Positions 6,745-12,971 of a stretch of DNA of 12,971 nt are shown in pieces; positions within the stretch are counted from its first letter, which is position 1; each line of letters begins with the position of its first letter. The DNA is from Flavobacteriaceae bacterium. Lineage in GTDB: Bacteria > Bacteroidota > Bacteroidia > Flavobacteriales > Flavobacteriaceae. The translations under genes and the position numbers were made by a program. The stretch lies in assembly GCA_016649785.1 (NCBI GenBank), contig JAENXB010000063.1, forward strand, positions 1 through 12,971, written 5' to 3'. The notes under the pieces were generated by a model. That model was not told the origin of the DNA. It saw nothing but the letters and a program-made list of their open reading frames with translations, and searched no databases.

Positions 6745-8443
6745 TTGAAATTGGTTTTTTGGGAGAATAAATAAAAGTTTGCAATAAAAATGCCAGGATC
6801 ATCACGAGAAAGCAACCTAAAAGATTGAGCCATAAATATTCCATAAGTTCAAAAGAATATGCCAGGATCACAAGAATTTGAGTGATTACCGCGGCTATAA
6901 ATACAGTGTTGCTTTGCACATATTTTATAAAAAATGCCAACAGGAAAATCCCAAGGACATTCCCGTAAAAAATGGAACCAATAATGTTGACCAATTGGAT
7001 GAGGTTGTCGAATAAATTTGCGAAACTTGCCAATGCAATGGCGATCAACCCCCAGGCTAAAGTGAACCATTTGGAGACCTTTACAAAATGTTCTTCCGAT
7101 TTTTCGACTTTAAGGTTTCGTTTATAGAGATCGATAGTTGTTGTAGATCCAAGTGCGTTCAATTCAGATGCAGTAGACGACATAGCTGCAGAAAGGATCA
7201 CGGCCAACAATAAACCTATAAGGCCCCTGGGTAAATTGTTCAGGATAAAATGGATAAAGACATAATCCTTATCGTTGGTTTCCACATCTTTTCCGGTAGC
7301 GGCGATCAAGGTTTTAGCCTGCAGCCGATTACTGTCTTCCAGGGTTTTGAGTTCCAGCATTCGGGATTTATAAATGTTTTTTTCTTCTGAAGAGGACTGA
7401 TCTAAGCTATTGCCATATCTAATGGTAGTTTCATGCTTTTGTTCCTGGATCAATTCATTATTGAGCATTAACTTTTTGTATTCTCCGGAATATTCCGAGG
7501 ACAATACGGCCTTTTCTGCTGAAGGGTTAAAATTGAGTGGCGCCAGGTTAAATTGATAGAACACAAAAACCATCACGCCAACCAACAGGATAAAAAATTG
7601 CATCGGAACTTTTAAAATGCCGTTAAAGATGAGCCCTAATTGCATTTCCCGGACCGATCTTCCCGTAAGGTATCGTTGCACCTGGCTTTGATCTGTTCCA
7701 AAGTAGGAGAGAGCCAAAAAGGTCCCGCCTATAATTCCGCTCCAAAAAGTATATCGGTTGTTAAAGTCGAATGAAAAATCCAATACATCCAATTTTCCGT
7801 TTGCTCCCGCTATTTGCAGGGCATTGGTAAAACTGATATTTTCCGGGAGGTAACTAATTATAAGTAAAAATGCGATGAGCATTCCCGTAAACATTACCGC
7901 CATTTGCTGTTTTTGGGTCACATTTACAGCCCTAGTCCCGCCGGAAACTGTATAAATAATTACCAAAACTCCAATTAAAACAGTGAGAATGTTGAGGTTC
8001 CAGCCCAAAACCGCCGATAATATAATGGCAGGGGCAAAAATTGTAATTCCTGCGGCAAGTCCGCGTTGGATTAAAAATAAAATCGCGGTGAGCATCCTTG
8101 TTTTAAGGTCAAAGCGGGATTCTAAATATTCATAGGCAGTATAAACTTTAAGCCGGTAATAAATAGGGATAAAAACAATGCAGATGATCACCATCGCGAT
8201 TGGGAGCCCAAAATAAAACTGAACAAAGCCCATCCCGTCGTGATAAGCCTGACCCGGAGTGGAAAGAAATGTAATAGCGCTGGCCTGGGTAGCCATAACC
8301 GAAATTCCAATGGTCCACCAATGTGCCTGGTTCCCGCCGCGAAGGTAATCCTGAACCTTGTTTATTCCGCGTGTTTTATAAACACCATAACTCACAATAA
8401 ACACCAGGGTTCCAATAAGAACTATCCAATCTAATAATTGCAT
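6734..8443 (-). CDS. Sodium:solute symporter (SSS) family transporter
   Basis: This 569-residue inner-membrane protein has about 13 predicted transmembrane helices, typical of SSS symporters. Family features include the N-terminal F-x-G-G-N-like segment (L-R-G-G-N-Q-A-H-W-W) with T-F-L-S-T-P-G-Q-A-Y after it, S-Y-F-G-T-D-Q-S-Q-V-Q-R-Y-L, and I-L-S-A-A-M-S-S-T-A-S-E-L-N-A. In the last of these, S422-S423-T424 correspond to the Na2-site serines known from vSGLT. A soluble segment of about 90 residues (roughly 300-392), Glu/Lys/Ser-rich, separates two transmembrane blocks. The gene starts one base after the stop of the 35-residue membrane ORF (TAAAATG) and overlaps the oxidoreductase gene. Its neighbours suggest import of the deacetylated product of the secreted PIG-L protein. 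The actual substrate (sugar, amino sugar or organic acid) cannot be read from sequence. Confidence 0.9.
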   Translation of the reverse strand: MQLLDWIVLIGTLVFIVSYGVYKTRGINKVQDYLRGGNQAHWWTIGISVMATQASAITFLSTPGQAYHDGMGFVQFYFGLPIAMVIICIVFIPIYYRLKVYTAYEYLESRFDLKTRMLTAILFLIQRGLAAGITIFAPAIILSAVLGWNLNILTVLIGVLVIIYTVSGGTRAVNVTQKQQMAVMFTGMLIAFLLIISYLPENISFTNALQIAGANGKLDVLDFSFDFNNRYTFWSGIIGGTFLALSYFGTDQSQVQRYLTGRSVREMQLGLIFNGILKVPMQFFILLVGVMVFVFYQFNLAPLNFNPSAEKAVLSSEYSGEYKKLMLNNELIQEQKHETTIRYGNSLDQSSSEEKNIYKSRMLELKTLEDSNRLQAKTLIAATGKDVETNDKDYVFIHFILNNLPRGLIGLLLAVILSAAMSSTASELNALGSTTTIDLYKRNLKVEKSEEHFVKVSKWFTLAWGLIAIALASFANLFDNLIQLVNIIGSIFYGNVLGIFLLAFFIKYVQSNTVFIAAVITQILVILAYSFELMEYLWLNLLGCFLVMILAFLLQTFIYSPKKPISIEN

Positions 8444-8444
8444 T

Positions 8445-8552
8445 TTAGGAGAATATTTTCATTATGATGTAGAACAAAAAAATATAAAATGCATTAGCCA
8501 GCAGGACTATGGTGTATGACCTTTTCCAGATATATTTCATTGGTTTTTCCAT
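8445..8552 (-). CDS. 35-residue single-pass membrane protein, unknown
   Basis: A 36-codon reading frame fills the gap between the PIG-L and symporter genes. Its ATG directly abuts the PIG-L stop (TAA-ATG), and its TAA lies one base before the symporter ATG (TAA-A-ATG). It encodes MEKPMKYIWKRSY, a hydrophobic helix at about 14-31 (T-I-V-L-L-A-N-A-F-Y-I-F-L-F-Y-I-I-M), then K-I-F-S. The basic N-terminus (K3, K6, K10, R11) predicts an N-in orientation. The exact packing, the plausible helix and the topology signal argue for a real gene. Some SSS symporters have small membrane partners encoded alongside them (for example DUF997/DUF4212 types), so a role as a transporter subunit is a reasonable inference. 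I do not recognise the family. Confidence 0.7.
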   Translation of the reverse strand: MEKPMKYIWKRSYTIVLLANAFYIFLFYIIMKIFS

Positions 8553-11042
8553 TTATTTACCTATTGAAACCAAATTAGAAAACAAACGAAATGCGCCTGG
8601 AACTCCTTCCGGAAATTGCCTAAAAAAGCTTAAGCCCGTATAAATAAAATAACCTTTTCCATATTTTGCAATCAGTAAACTTCCGTTTTTAGGAGTTTCA
8701 TTTTTATCGTTCATAGATAAGATCGGGGTAAATTCAGGAGCCCATTTATTGGCAAAGTACAAACCGCGCTCCTGTACCCAATTTTCAAAATCTTTTTCGG
8801 TGATCTTATTCGGACTGTTTAAAACAGGATGATTTGGCGATAAGAACCTAACATCGGCATTTTCCTCGGTTACCCTTTCATGTGATAATTCCAGCGAAAA
8901 TGGACCGAGATTGTCTATTACAAGCCCGCGATTTACATTGTATTGCGCTATTAATGTTCCTCCATTCTCCACATATTTTAATAGTGCGGGTTGTTTGTAT
9001 TTTAATTTTTCAACGGTATTGTAGGCACGAATACCCATGATAATCGCATCAAAACCTGCAAGTGAGGAAGCCGAAATAGATTTCGGATCAATTTTGGACA
9101 CTGAAAATCCAATTTGTTCCAGACTTTCCGGAACAGCATCGCCAGCGCCTTCAATATAGCCAATGTGTTCTCCTTTTTTCTGAATGTCAAGTGTAACCAG
9201 TTTTGTTTGTGAAGGTAAAACCAGGGTTTGCAATGGAATATGATCGTAATCTATAGTGACAATTTCATCAGAATAATTAATCCCATTAAGATTAATAATG
9301 GGTTTTAAAATCGCTTCTTCCTGATCTTTTGGAGGAGTGACGGTAAAATTGATCGTAATTGAAGCCCCTTTTTCTTTAAGGTTGAAATTGGCAGTTTTAG
9401 GATCGATCTTCCAATTTTCAGAAGTTTGTAAACTTAACTGGCCCGAAAGCCCATTTTTTTCCGCGGTAATTGTCACGGGAACTATCTTGGATTTTGAATT
9501 GGCGAAGATCAAAACCTTATCCTGGATTTTTGCCGAAACTGGTGGAATAACCTCAAAAGGTTGATATACTTCACCTTTTACCGGGTCATTATATTTATAA
9601 ACCAAAGTTTTTTGAAAGGGGATTTCCACATCGTTTATACGAATTGTAAATCGCGCATTTATTTTTCCGCGACTCTCAGGTAAACCAATTAATTGTTGGT
9701 CTTCCACTTTGTACATTCCCAAAGTACCTTCTTCTTTTAACCAATATGGAGTAGTGTAGTTTGCGGTATCTTGAACTTTAAAAGTCAGGGTTTTTTCCCA
9801 ATCCTGGTTATTTTGAAGTTTTATGTTTGGTTCAATTTCTACTTTTCCGGGGTTCAGGCTTACAGCAGTCAACGTCATTTCCTGCTTACTTCTGTTTATC
9901 GCCTCAAGGTTGATCTGGATTTCCTGGGATGCAATTGCAGTAGGAGTATCAGAAATCGCTTCCAGGTAAAGTCCGCTGGCTGCCGCGATAATCACTTTGA
10001 TCTCTTTAGTTTTAATCTGTTTCCAGTGGGAGTCTTCTAATTTCTGTATAAGCAAATAAGCTTCTATCAGTTTTGGAAGGCTGGCTGATGGATCTTCAAA
10101 ATCAAAATTTGTTTCAACCTGAGCCAGAATTTTTCCTATTTCGGCGCCGTCTTTCAGTCTGTTCCAGGAAGTATCTATTCCGGCAAATAAGCTCGAAGTA
10201 TTTTCGGGTAATTTCCCGTCGATCAATTCCAAATATTCTGTTTGAGTGCCGCGGCTTCCTGTGCTGCCAAAACCCTGGGATTGGTGCCGGCTTCTGCTCA
10301 AGGCCGCTATTTCCGGATTGGAAAGGCCTTTTGAAGGAAAATAAACGCCGGTATTAAATTCTAAAAAGTTCGATTTATCAGCATTTTTAAATGCTTCGTC
10401 ACTTTCATAAAACCAGGGAGATGTATTAAAAAACAAGCGTTTTGGTTCAAATGTTTGCGTATATTTTAATTGCCCGGGAAATGCCGATGGATTCTTAGCC
10501 AGATCAAATGCTTCCACACTTAATAAAGCGGAGGCGGTATGCTGGCCATGCGTATCTCCCGAAGTCCTGTGATTGAAACGGTTGATGATCACATCCGGTT
10601 TAAAGGTTCTGAAGATCCAAACTACATCGCTCAAAACCTCTTTTTTATTCCAGATTTCCAGGGTTTCTTCGGGAGTTTTGGTGTAACCGAAATCGATGGC
10701 CCGGGTAAAAAATTGTTCCCCACCGTCAATTCCCCTGGCAGCCATAAGTTCCTGGGTTCTTATAACTCCCAATAACTCCTTTAATTCCGGCCCAATTAAA
10801 TTTTGTCCGCCATCGCCGCGGGTCATGGATAAATAGCCGGTACGGGCGTGAACCTCGTTGGATAAATAGGAAATAAGCCGCGTGTTTTCATCGTCAGGAT
10901 GGGCAGCCACGTATAAAACTGAACCTAGAAAATTTAACTTTTTAATGGCCTGGTGAATTTCGGCCGAATTTAGTTTTTGTGGGGGTTGGGCTATTGCCGT
11001 AGAAATAACCAAAAAAAGCAGTAAAGAAAGGATTTTGCGCAT
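8553..11042 (-). CDS. Secreted PIG-L/LmbE deacetylase with C-terminal GATase-like domain
   Basis: This 829-residue exported protein has a Sec signal peptide at 1-18 (A-I-A before Q19). The PIG-L domain spans about 40-300, with A-A-H48-P-D50-D51-E52 and a second metal-ligand cluster G-D-T-H165-G-Q-H168. R-G-D-G-G-Q-N and G-V-I-R-T-Q-E-L near 75-99 are typical of large Bacteroidetes LmbE-like proteins. Residues around 360-600 are beta-rich and resemble Ig-like/CARDB-type modules. From about 620 there is an alpha/beta domain like class-I glutamine amidotransferase/DJ-1 folds (G-F-D-A-I-I-M-G-I-R-A-Y-N-T, G-G-T-L-I-A-Q-Y-N). I see no Cys-His-Glu triad there, so it is probably structural or a sugar-binding derivative. 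Length is normal for this architecture. The likely role is de-N-acetylation of an extracellular or periplasmic glycan or conjugate before uptake by the downstream symporter. Confidence 0.9.
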   Translation of the reverse strand: MRKILSLLLFLVISTAIAQPPQKLNSAEIHQAIKKLNFLGSVLYVAAHPDDENTRLISYLSNEVHARTGYLSMTRGDGGQNLIGPELKELLGVIRTQELMAARGIDGGEQFFTRAIDFGYTKTPEETLEIWNKKEVLSDVVWIFRTFKPDVIINRFNHRTSGDTHGQHTASALLSVEAFDLAKNPSAFPGQLKYTQTFEPKRLFFNTSPWFYESDEAFKNADKSNFLEFNTGVYFPSKGLSNPEIAALSRSRHQSQGFGSTGSRGTQTEYLELIDGKLPENTSSLFAGIDTSWNRLKDGAEIGKILAQVETNFDFEDPSASLPKLIEAYLLIQKLEDSHWKQIKTKEIKVIIAAASGLYLEAISDTPTAIASQEIQINLEAINRSKQEMTLTAVSLNPGKVEIEPNIKLQNNQDWEKTLTFKVQDTANYTTPYWLKEEGTLGMYKVEDQQLIGLPESRGKINARFTIRINDVEIPFQKTLVYKYNDPVKGEVYQPFEVIPPVSAKIQDKVLIFANSKSKIVPVTITAEKNGLSGQLSLQTSENWKIDPKTANFNLKEKGASITINFTVTPPKDQEEAILKPIINLNGINYSDEIVTIDYDHIPLQTLVLPSQTKLVTLDIQKKGEHIGYIEGAGDAVPESLEQIGFSVSKIDPKSISASSLAGFDAIIMGIRAYNTVEKLKYKQPALLKYVENGGTLIAQYNVNRGLVIDNLGPFSLELSHERVTEENADVRFLSPNHPVLNSPNKITEKDFENWVQERGLYFANKWAPEFTPILSMNDKNETPKNGSLLIAKYGKGYFIYTGLSFFRQFPEGVPGAFRLFSNLVSIGK

Positions 11043-11067
11043 TTAAAAAAATGTTTTTCAATTCTTT

Positions 11068-11100
11068 CAAATATATAAATTTTATGAAGGTTTGTCCCAA
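11068..11100 (-). promoter_or_regulatory. Promoter of the secreted PIG-L/symporter operon
   Basis: On the minus strand TTG (11100-11098), a 22-base spacer and a perfect TATATTTG (11075-11068) fit TTG-N17-23-TAnnTTTG. Transcription would begin near 11061, giving a leader of about 20 bases before the ATG at 11042. It lies in the 76-base gap after the MscS-like gene, so the four-gene operon has its own promoter despite being co-directional with the genes upstream. Confidence 0.6.
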
Positions 11101-11118
11101 TTAAAATGGCTTTAACAT

Positions 11119-11658
11119 TTATAGGTTATCCTTTCCTTCATCTAAATACACATTTTTTTGAATTAGTGAGACAGGCTTTTGTAAAATCAAATTGTTGGGA
11201 TAGGTTATAAGTTCACCTTCCGAAGACCTCAAGTGTAAATGGAACGCCTTAATATCTTCAATAACAGCTTCAATGGGCGCGTCTTTGTCATGTATTTTAA
11301 TTTTATCGCCTATTTTATAAGGGAAGGAAAAGAATAAAATGACCCCTGAGGTAATATTGCTCAAAATAGACCAGATTGCAAACAAGGCTACCCCAATTAC
11401 TGCAAAAACAGAGGAAAATATCAGCGATAGTTCTTTGAGATCGGCTCCCCATGCAAAAGCCAATAAAAAAATGGCAATTAAAATTATTAAAATATTGATG
11501 TATTGAAACATCAACCGGGTGCGCGTAATATTTATTTCGTTGCGCAGTCCCTTTCTGTGTGCGGCTTTTTTTAATATGAATTGAAAAATGAGCAATAATA
11601 CCACGGTTGCAATGGTATAAATAATTTCATTCCGGTAGGTGCTTAAGATTTCGAGCAT
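11119..11658 (-). CDS. Minimal MscS-family mechanosensitive channel-like protein
   Basis: This 179-residue inner-membrane protein has three predicted helices at about 10-28, 48-68 and 75-105. The MscS signature follows: V-F-A-V-I-G-V-A-L-F-A-I-W-S-I-L-S-N-I-T-S-G, then S-F-P-Y-K-I-G-D-K-I-K-I of the beta domain. The sequence continues through I-E-D-I-K-A-F-H-L-H-L-R-S and ends shortly after I-T-Y-P-N-N-L-I-L-Q-K-P, equivalent to the R-T-x-D-G-x-x-x-x-I-P-N segment of MscS. The C-terminal alpha/beta vestibule domain of E. coli MscS (286 residues) is absent. Similar short forms are common in Bacteroidetes, so this is probably natural architecture rather than damage. The ATG overlaps the stop of the upstream lipoprotein gene (TAATG), indicating coupled translation. 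Family role: relief of osmotic stress by ion efflux. Confidence 0.85.
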   Translation of the reverse strand: MLEILSTYRNEIIYTIATVVLLLIFQFILKKAAHRKGLRNEINITRTRLMFQYINILIILIAIFLLAFAWGADLKELSLIFSSVFAVIGVALFAIWSILSNITSGVILFFSFPYKIGDKIKIHDKDAPIEAVIEDIKAFHLHLRSSEGELITYPNNLILQKPVSLIQKNVYLDEGKDNL

Positions 11659-12554
11659 TAATTTAAATTCAGTTTTTCACGTAAAGGTAAGTCTTTATTG
11701 GTTTTTTTATCCCAGTAGTCAGATTTTATGCTTTTCATTTTCGTTGCGGTAGTGGTGAAACTTTCACCGTTTTTTTCGGTGGTTTCTTCCCATTTTTCAA
11801 TTGTAAATGGAAAGCTGGTATTGTAATAAATTTTCAGATTCCTTTGAAGCTCAGGATAGGTGATCTTGTAAACGCTTAAGCTATCATCCTGGTAAAATTC
11901 TGCGGTAGCCTGATAGGCTTTAATCTCAATGTGAGTCAACCTAAAGAATTCCAAGGAAGGTATCATTTGCAATTCTCCCGTAGGTAAACCGTCAGGATTA
12001 ATGCGCAATTGCGTCCAGACTTCGTTTTCCAGCCAGGTTTTGTCCAGTTTTAGATTCTGATCTGCCTCTCCTTCAAAATAGGAATGCGATGTGATCTCAA
12101 AATTTTTCCGATTGTTTAACTGAGTGTAAACATGACCGCACCATTCCTGAACAGAGGCAGAGACCTTAAGCGCATGAGAATTACCCGCCAGCGGATAAAA
12201 CGTGCTTTGCATTATGGAATACGGATAAAAGCCTGTATTGAATTTTTTGACTGCATTCAGTTTTAACACCGGAATGTTGCTATCATTCTTTTTATCTGCC
12301 TTAACCTGAGCTTTTGGTAAAAAATCTTCGGTTACAAATATTAACACGGCAGTTCCGGAACGTGGTTCGCCATAGCGGGATTGTTCCAGTTTATAAGAAG
12401 TGATCTCAGCCTCCCCTGCAAACCAATATTCTTTAAAATCAGCTGATAGTTCGCGGGAAGCAGGTTTTTCGGTTTTTGTCGGATTTTGATTACATCCTAA
12501 GATTAAGATAAATGAGAACAAGACAAGTATCTGAAGCGTTTTTCTGAATTTCAT
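11658..12554 (-). CDS. Periplasmic-side lipoprotein of unknown function
   Basis: This 298-residue protein has a lipoprotein signal peptide: K-F-R-K start, hydrophobic core at 7-19, and lipobox L-I-L-G-C with Cys21. The Cys is followed by N-Q-N-P-T-K, without the acidic cluster of a surface-export signal. It is therefore more likely to face the periplasm, unlike the lipoprotein at 974-1438. The mature part is mixed alpha/beta without a family I can name. Notable segments are E-Y-W-F-A-G-E-A-E-I-T-S-Y near 42-54, S-V-Q-E-W-C-G-H-V-Y near 134-143 and S-H-S-Y-F-E-G-E-A-D near 156-165. It is one TAATG overlap upstream of the MscS-like gene and 114 bases downstream of maf. Linkage to maf gives no reason to infer a Maf function: none of the Maf motifs are present. 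The start is fixed by the signal peptide. Confidence 0.82.
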   Translation of the reverse strand: MKFRKTLQILVLFSFILILGCNQNPTKTEKPASRELSADFKEYWFAGEAEITSYKLEQSRYGEPRSGTAVLIFVTEDFLPKAQVKADKKNDSNIPVLKLNAVKKFNTGFYPYSIMQSTFYPLAGNSHALKVSASVQEWCGHVYTQLNNRKNFEITSHSYFEGEADQNLKLDKTWLENEVWTQLRINPDGLPTGELQMIPSLEFFRLTHIEIKAYQATAEFYQDDSLSVYKITYPELQRNLKIYYNTSFPFTIEKWEETTEKNGESFTTTATKMKSIKSDYWDKKTNKDLPLREKLNLN

Positions 12555-12629
12555 GATATCAATTTTTAATTGAAAAAAAATAGATAGGTGAATTGTATTT
12601 TCTTTAAATATATGACGATTATTTTGTTT

Positions 12630-12659
12630 TTGAAAAAATGCCTATACAGGATTTTTCAA
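12630..12659 (-). terminator. Weak hairpin after maf
   Basis: On the minus strand TTGAAAAAT-CCT pairs with AGG-ATTTTTTCAA around the loop GTAT, with small bulges. It begins ten bases after the maf stop. The stem is mostly A-T and its T-run is inside the stem, so termination would be inefficient. It may only attenuate read-through from maf into the lipoprotein gene. Confidence 0.3.
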
Positions 12660-12668
12660 TAACAGAAA

Positions 12669-12971
12669 TCAATGAGACGCTATTTCCAGTAAGGTTTTAT
12701 AAACCAAATGAGTAGGAAGGCCCACCACATTAAAATAACTACCTTCAATACGGGTAATCCCTATCAGGCCAATCCATTCCTGAATTCCGTAGGCACCTGC
12801 TTTATCCAGTGGATGGAAATTTTCAATGTAATAATCTATTTCATACTTGTTCAACTCTTTGAAAGTGACCTTTGTGGTATCGTTCACTGTTTTTTGCAAC
12901 TTGTTTGTCGTAAATGTTACCGAAGTAATTACCTCGTGAGTGCTGCCTGAGAGTGATTCGATCATTTTGAA
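12669..12971 (-). CDS. maf: Maf-family nucleoside-triphosphate pyrophosphatase, C-terminal part
   Basis: The last 100 codons of a maf-type gene are visible; the N-terminal half lies beyond the window edge. The reading frame is open to base 12971 (F-K before M-I-E-S-L), and the Met at 12965 falls inside the conserved block M-x-x-S-L-S-G-x-T-H-E-V-x-T-S-V-x-F, so it is not the start. Other signatures are Y-I-E-N-F-H-P-L-D-K-A-G-A-Y-G-I-Q-E-W and the ending G-S-Y-F-N-V-V-G-L-P-T-H-L-V-Y. Maf/YhdE-like proteins hydrolyse dTTP, UTP or modified nucleotides to monophosphates in the cytosol and are viewed as house-cleaning enzymes. The full protein should be about 190-200 residues. The S-(R)-R nucleotide-binding motif is outside the window and cannot be checked. 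Confidence 0.92.
   Translation of the reverse strand, partial: FKMIESLSGSTHEVITSVTFTTNKLQKTVNDTTKVTFKELNKYEIDYYIENFHPLDKAGAYGIQEWIGLIGITRIEGSYFNVVGLPTHLVYKTLLEIASH

Noticed and set aside
10073..10357. Long open frame on the plus strand, antisense to the secreted PIG-L gene
   Set aside because: It lies wholly within a well-supported coding region, has no leader or family resemblance, and its composition reflects the codon pattern of the opposite strand. The same applies to the other antisense frames in 2468-3125, 4213-4437, 4875-5221, 6351-6596, 8240-8434, 9337-10040, 10539-10775 and 12708-12950.
11119..11658. MscS-like gene as a truncated pseudogene
   Set aside because: Short three-helix forms ending after the beta domain are common in Bacteroidetes. 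The start is coupled to the upstream gene and the frame is clean, so this is more likely natural architecture.
11658..12554. A second Maf-type or septum-related protein next to maf
   Set aside because: The sequence is a lipoprotein with none of the Maf motifs; adjacency alone is not evidence.
12559..12573. Inverted repeat TCAATT-TTT-AATTGA just before the lipoprotein gene
   Set aside because: All but two base pairs are A-T with a three-base loop; in AT-rich DNA this is weak and not distinguishable from chance.
12669..12965. Met at 12965 as the start of a 98-residue protein
   Set aside because: It lies inside a conserved Maf block and the frame stays open to the window edge, so the gene is cut by the window rather than short.
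1..12971. CRISPR array, transposase, integrase, tRNA or rRNA
   Set aside because: No direct-repeat array, mobile-element gene, terminal inverted repeats or RNA gene could be recognised on either strand.

Overview
The window looks like chromosomal DNA from a marine-type member of the Flavobacteriaceae (phylum Bacteroidetes/Bacteroidota). The evidence is AT-rich DNA, A-rich leaders without a GGAGG ribosome binding site, and several upstream regions matching the Bacteroidetes promoter form TTG-N17-23-TAnnTTTG. Typical families of the group are also present: a lipoprotein with an acidic export signal, a DUF2911 protein, a large secreted LmbE-like protein and a sodium:solute symporter. Individual gene identities come from motif recognition, not database searches.

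Layout. (1) 1-650: remains of a minus-strand SRPBCC-family gene broken by an internal deletion and frameshift. (2) 974-1438: a solitary, probably surface-exposed lipoprotein. (3) 1558-4530: a compact plus-strand cluster of a cytosolic PIG-L deacetylase, a GT4 glycosyltransferase (4-nt overlap) and a six-hairpin glycosidase resembling GH100/amylo-glucosidases. (4) 4804-5652: an exported DUF2911 protein with its own promoter, ending at a bidirectional terminator. (5) 11042-5734, minus strand: a tightly packed operon of secreted PIG-L/GATase-like protein, an unannotated 35-residue membrane protein, an SSS symporter and a Gfo/Idh/MocA oxidoreductase. A consensus-like promoter lies directly upstream. 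(6) 12971-11119, minus strand: the C-terminal half of Maf (cut by the window edge), an unknown lipoprotein, and a minimal MscS-like channel joined to it by a TAATG overlap.

How the genes may work together. The minus-strand operon reads as a periplasmic de-N-acetylation, uptake and oxidation route for an N-acetylated sugar or sugar conjugate. The plus-strand trio has the logic of cytosolic aminosugar-conjugate synthesis (transfer, then de-N-acetylation, as in mycothiol or bacillithiol) plus a glycosidase, but its enzymes do not look like the known thiol-pathway proteins. These two systems, together with the 35-residue protein, are the parts most likely to hold undescribed biology. Substrates cannot be read from the sequence.
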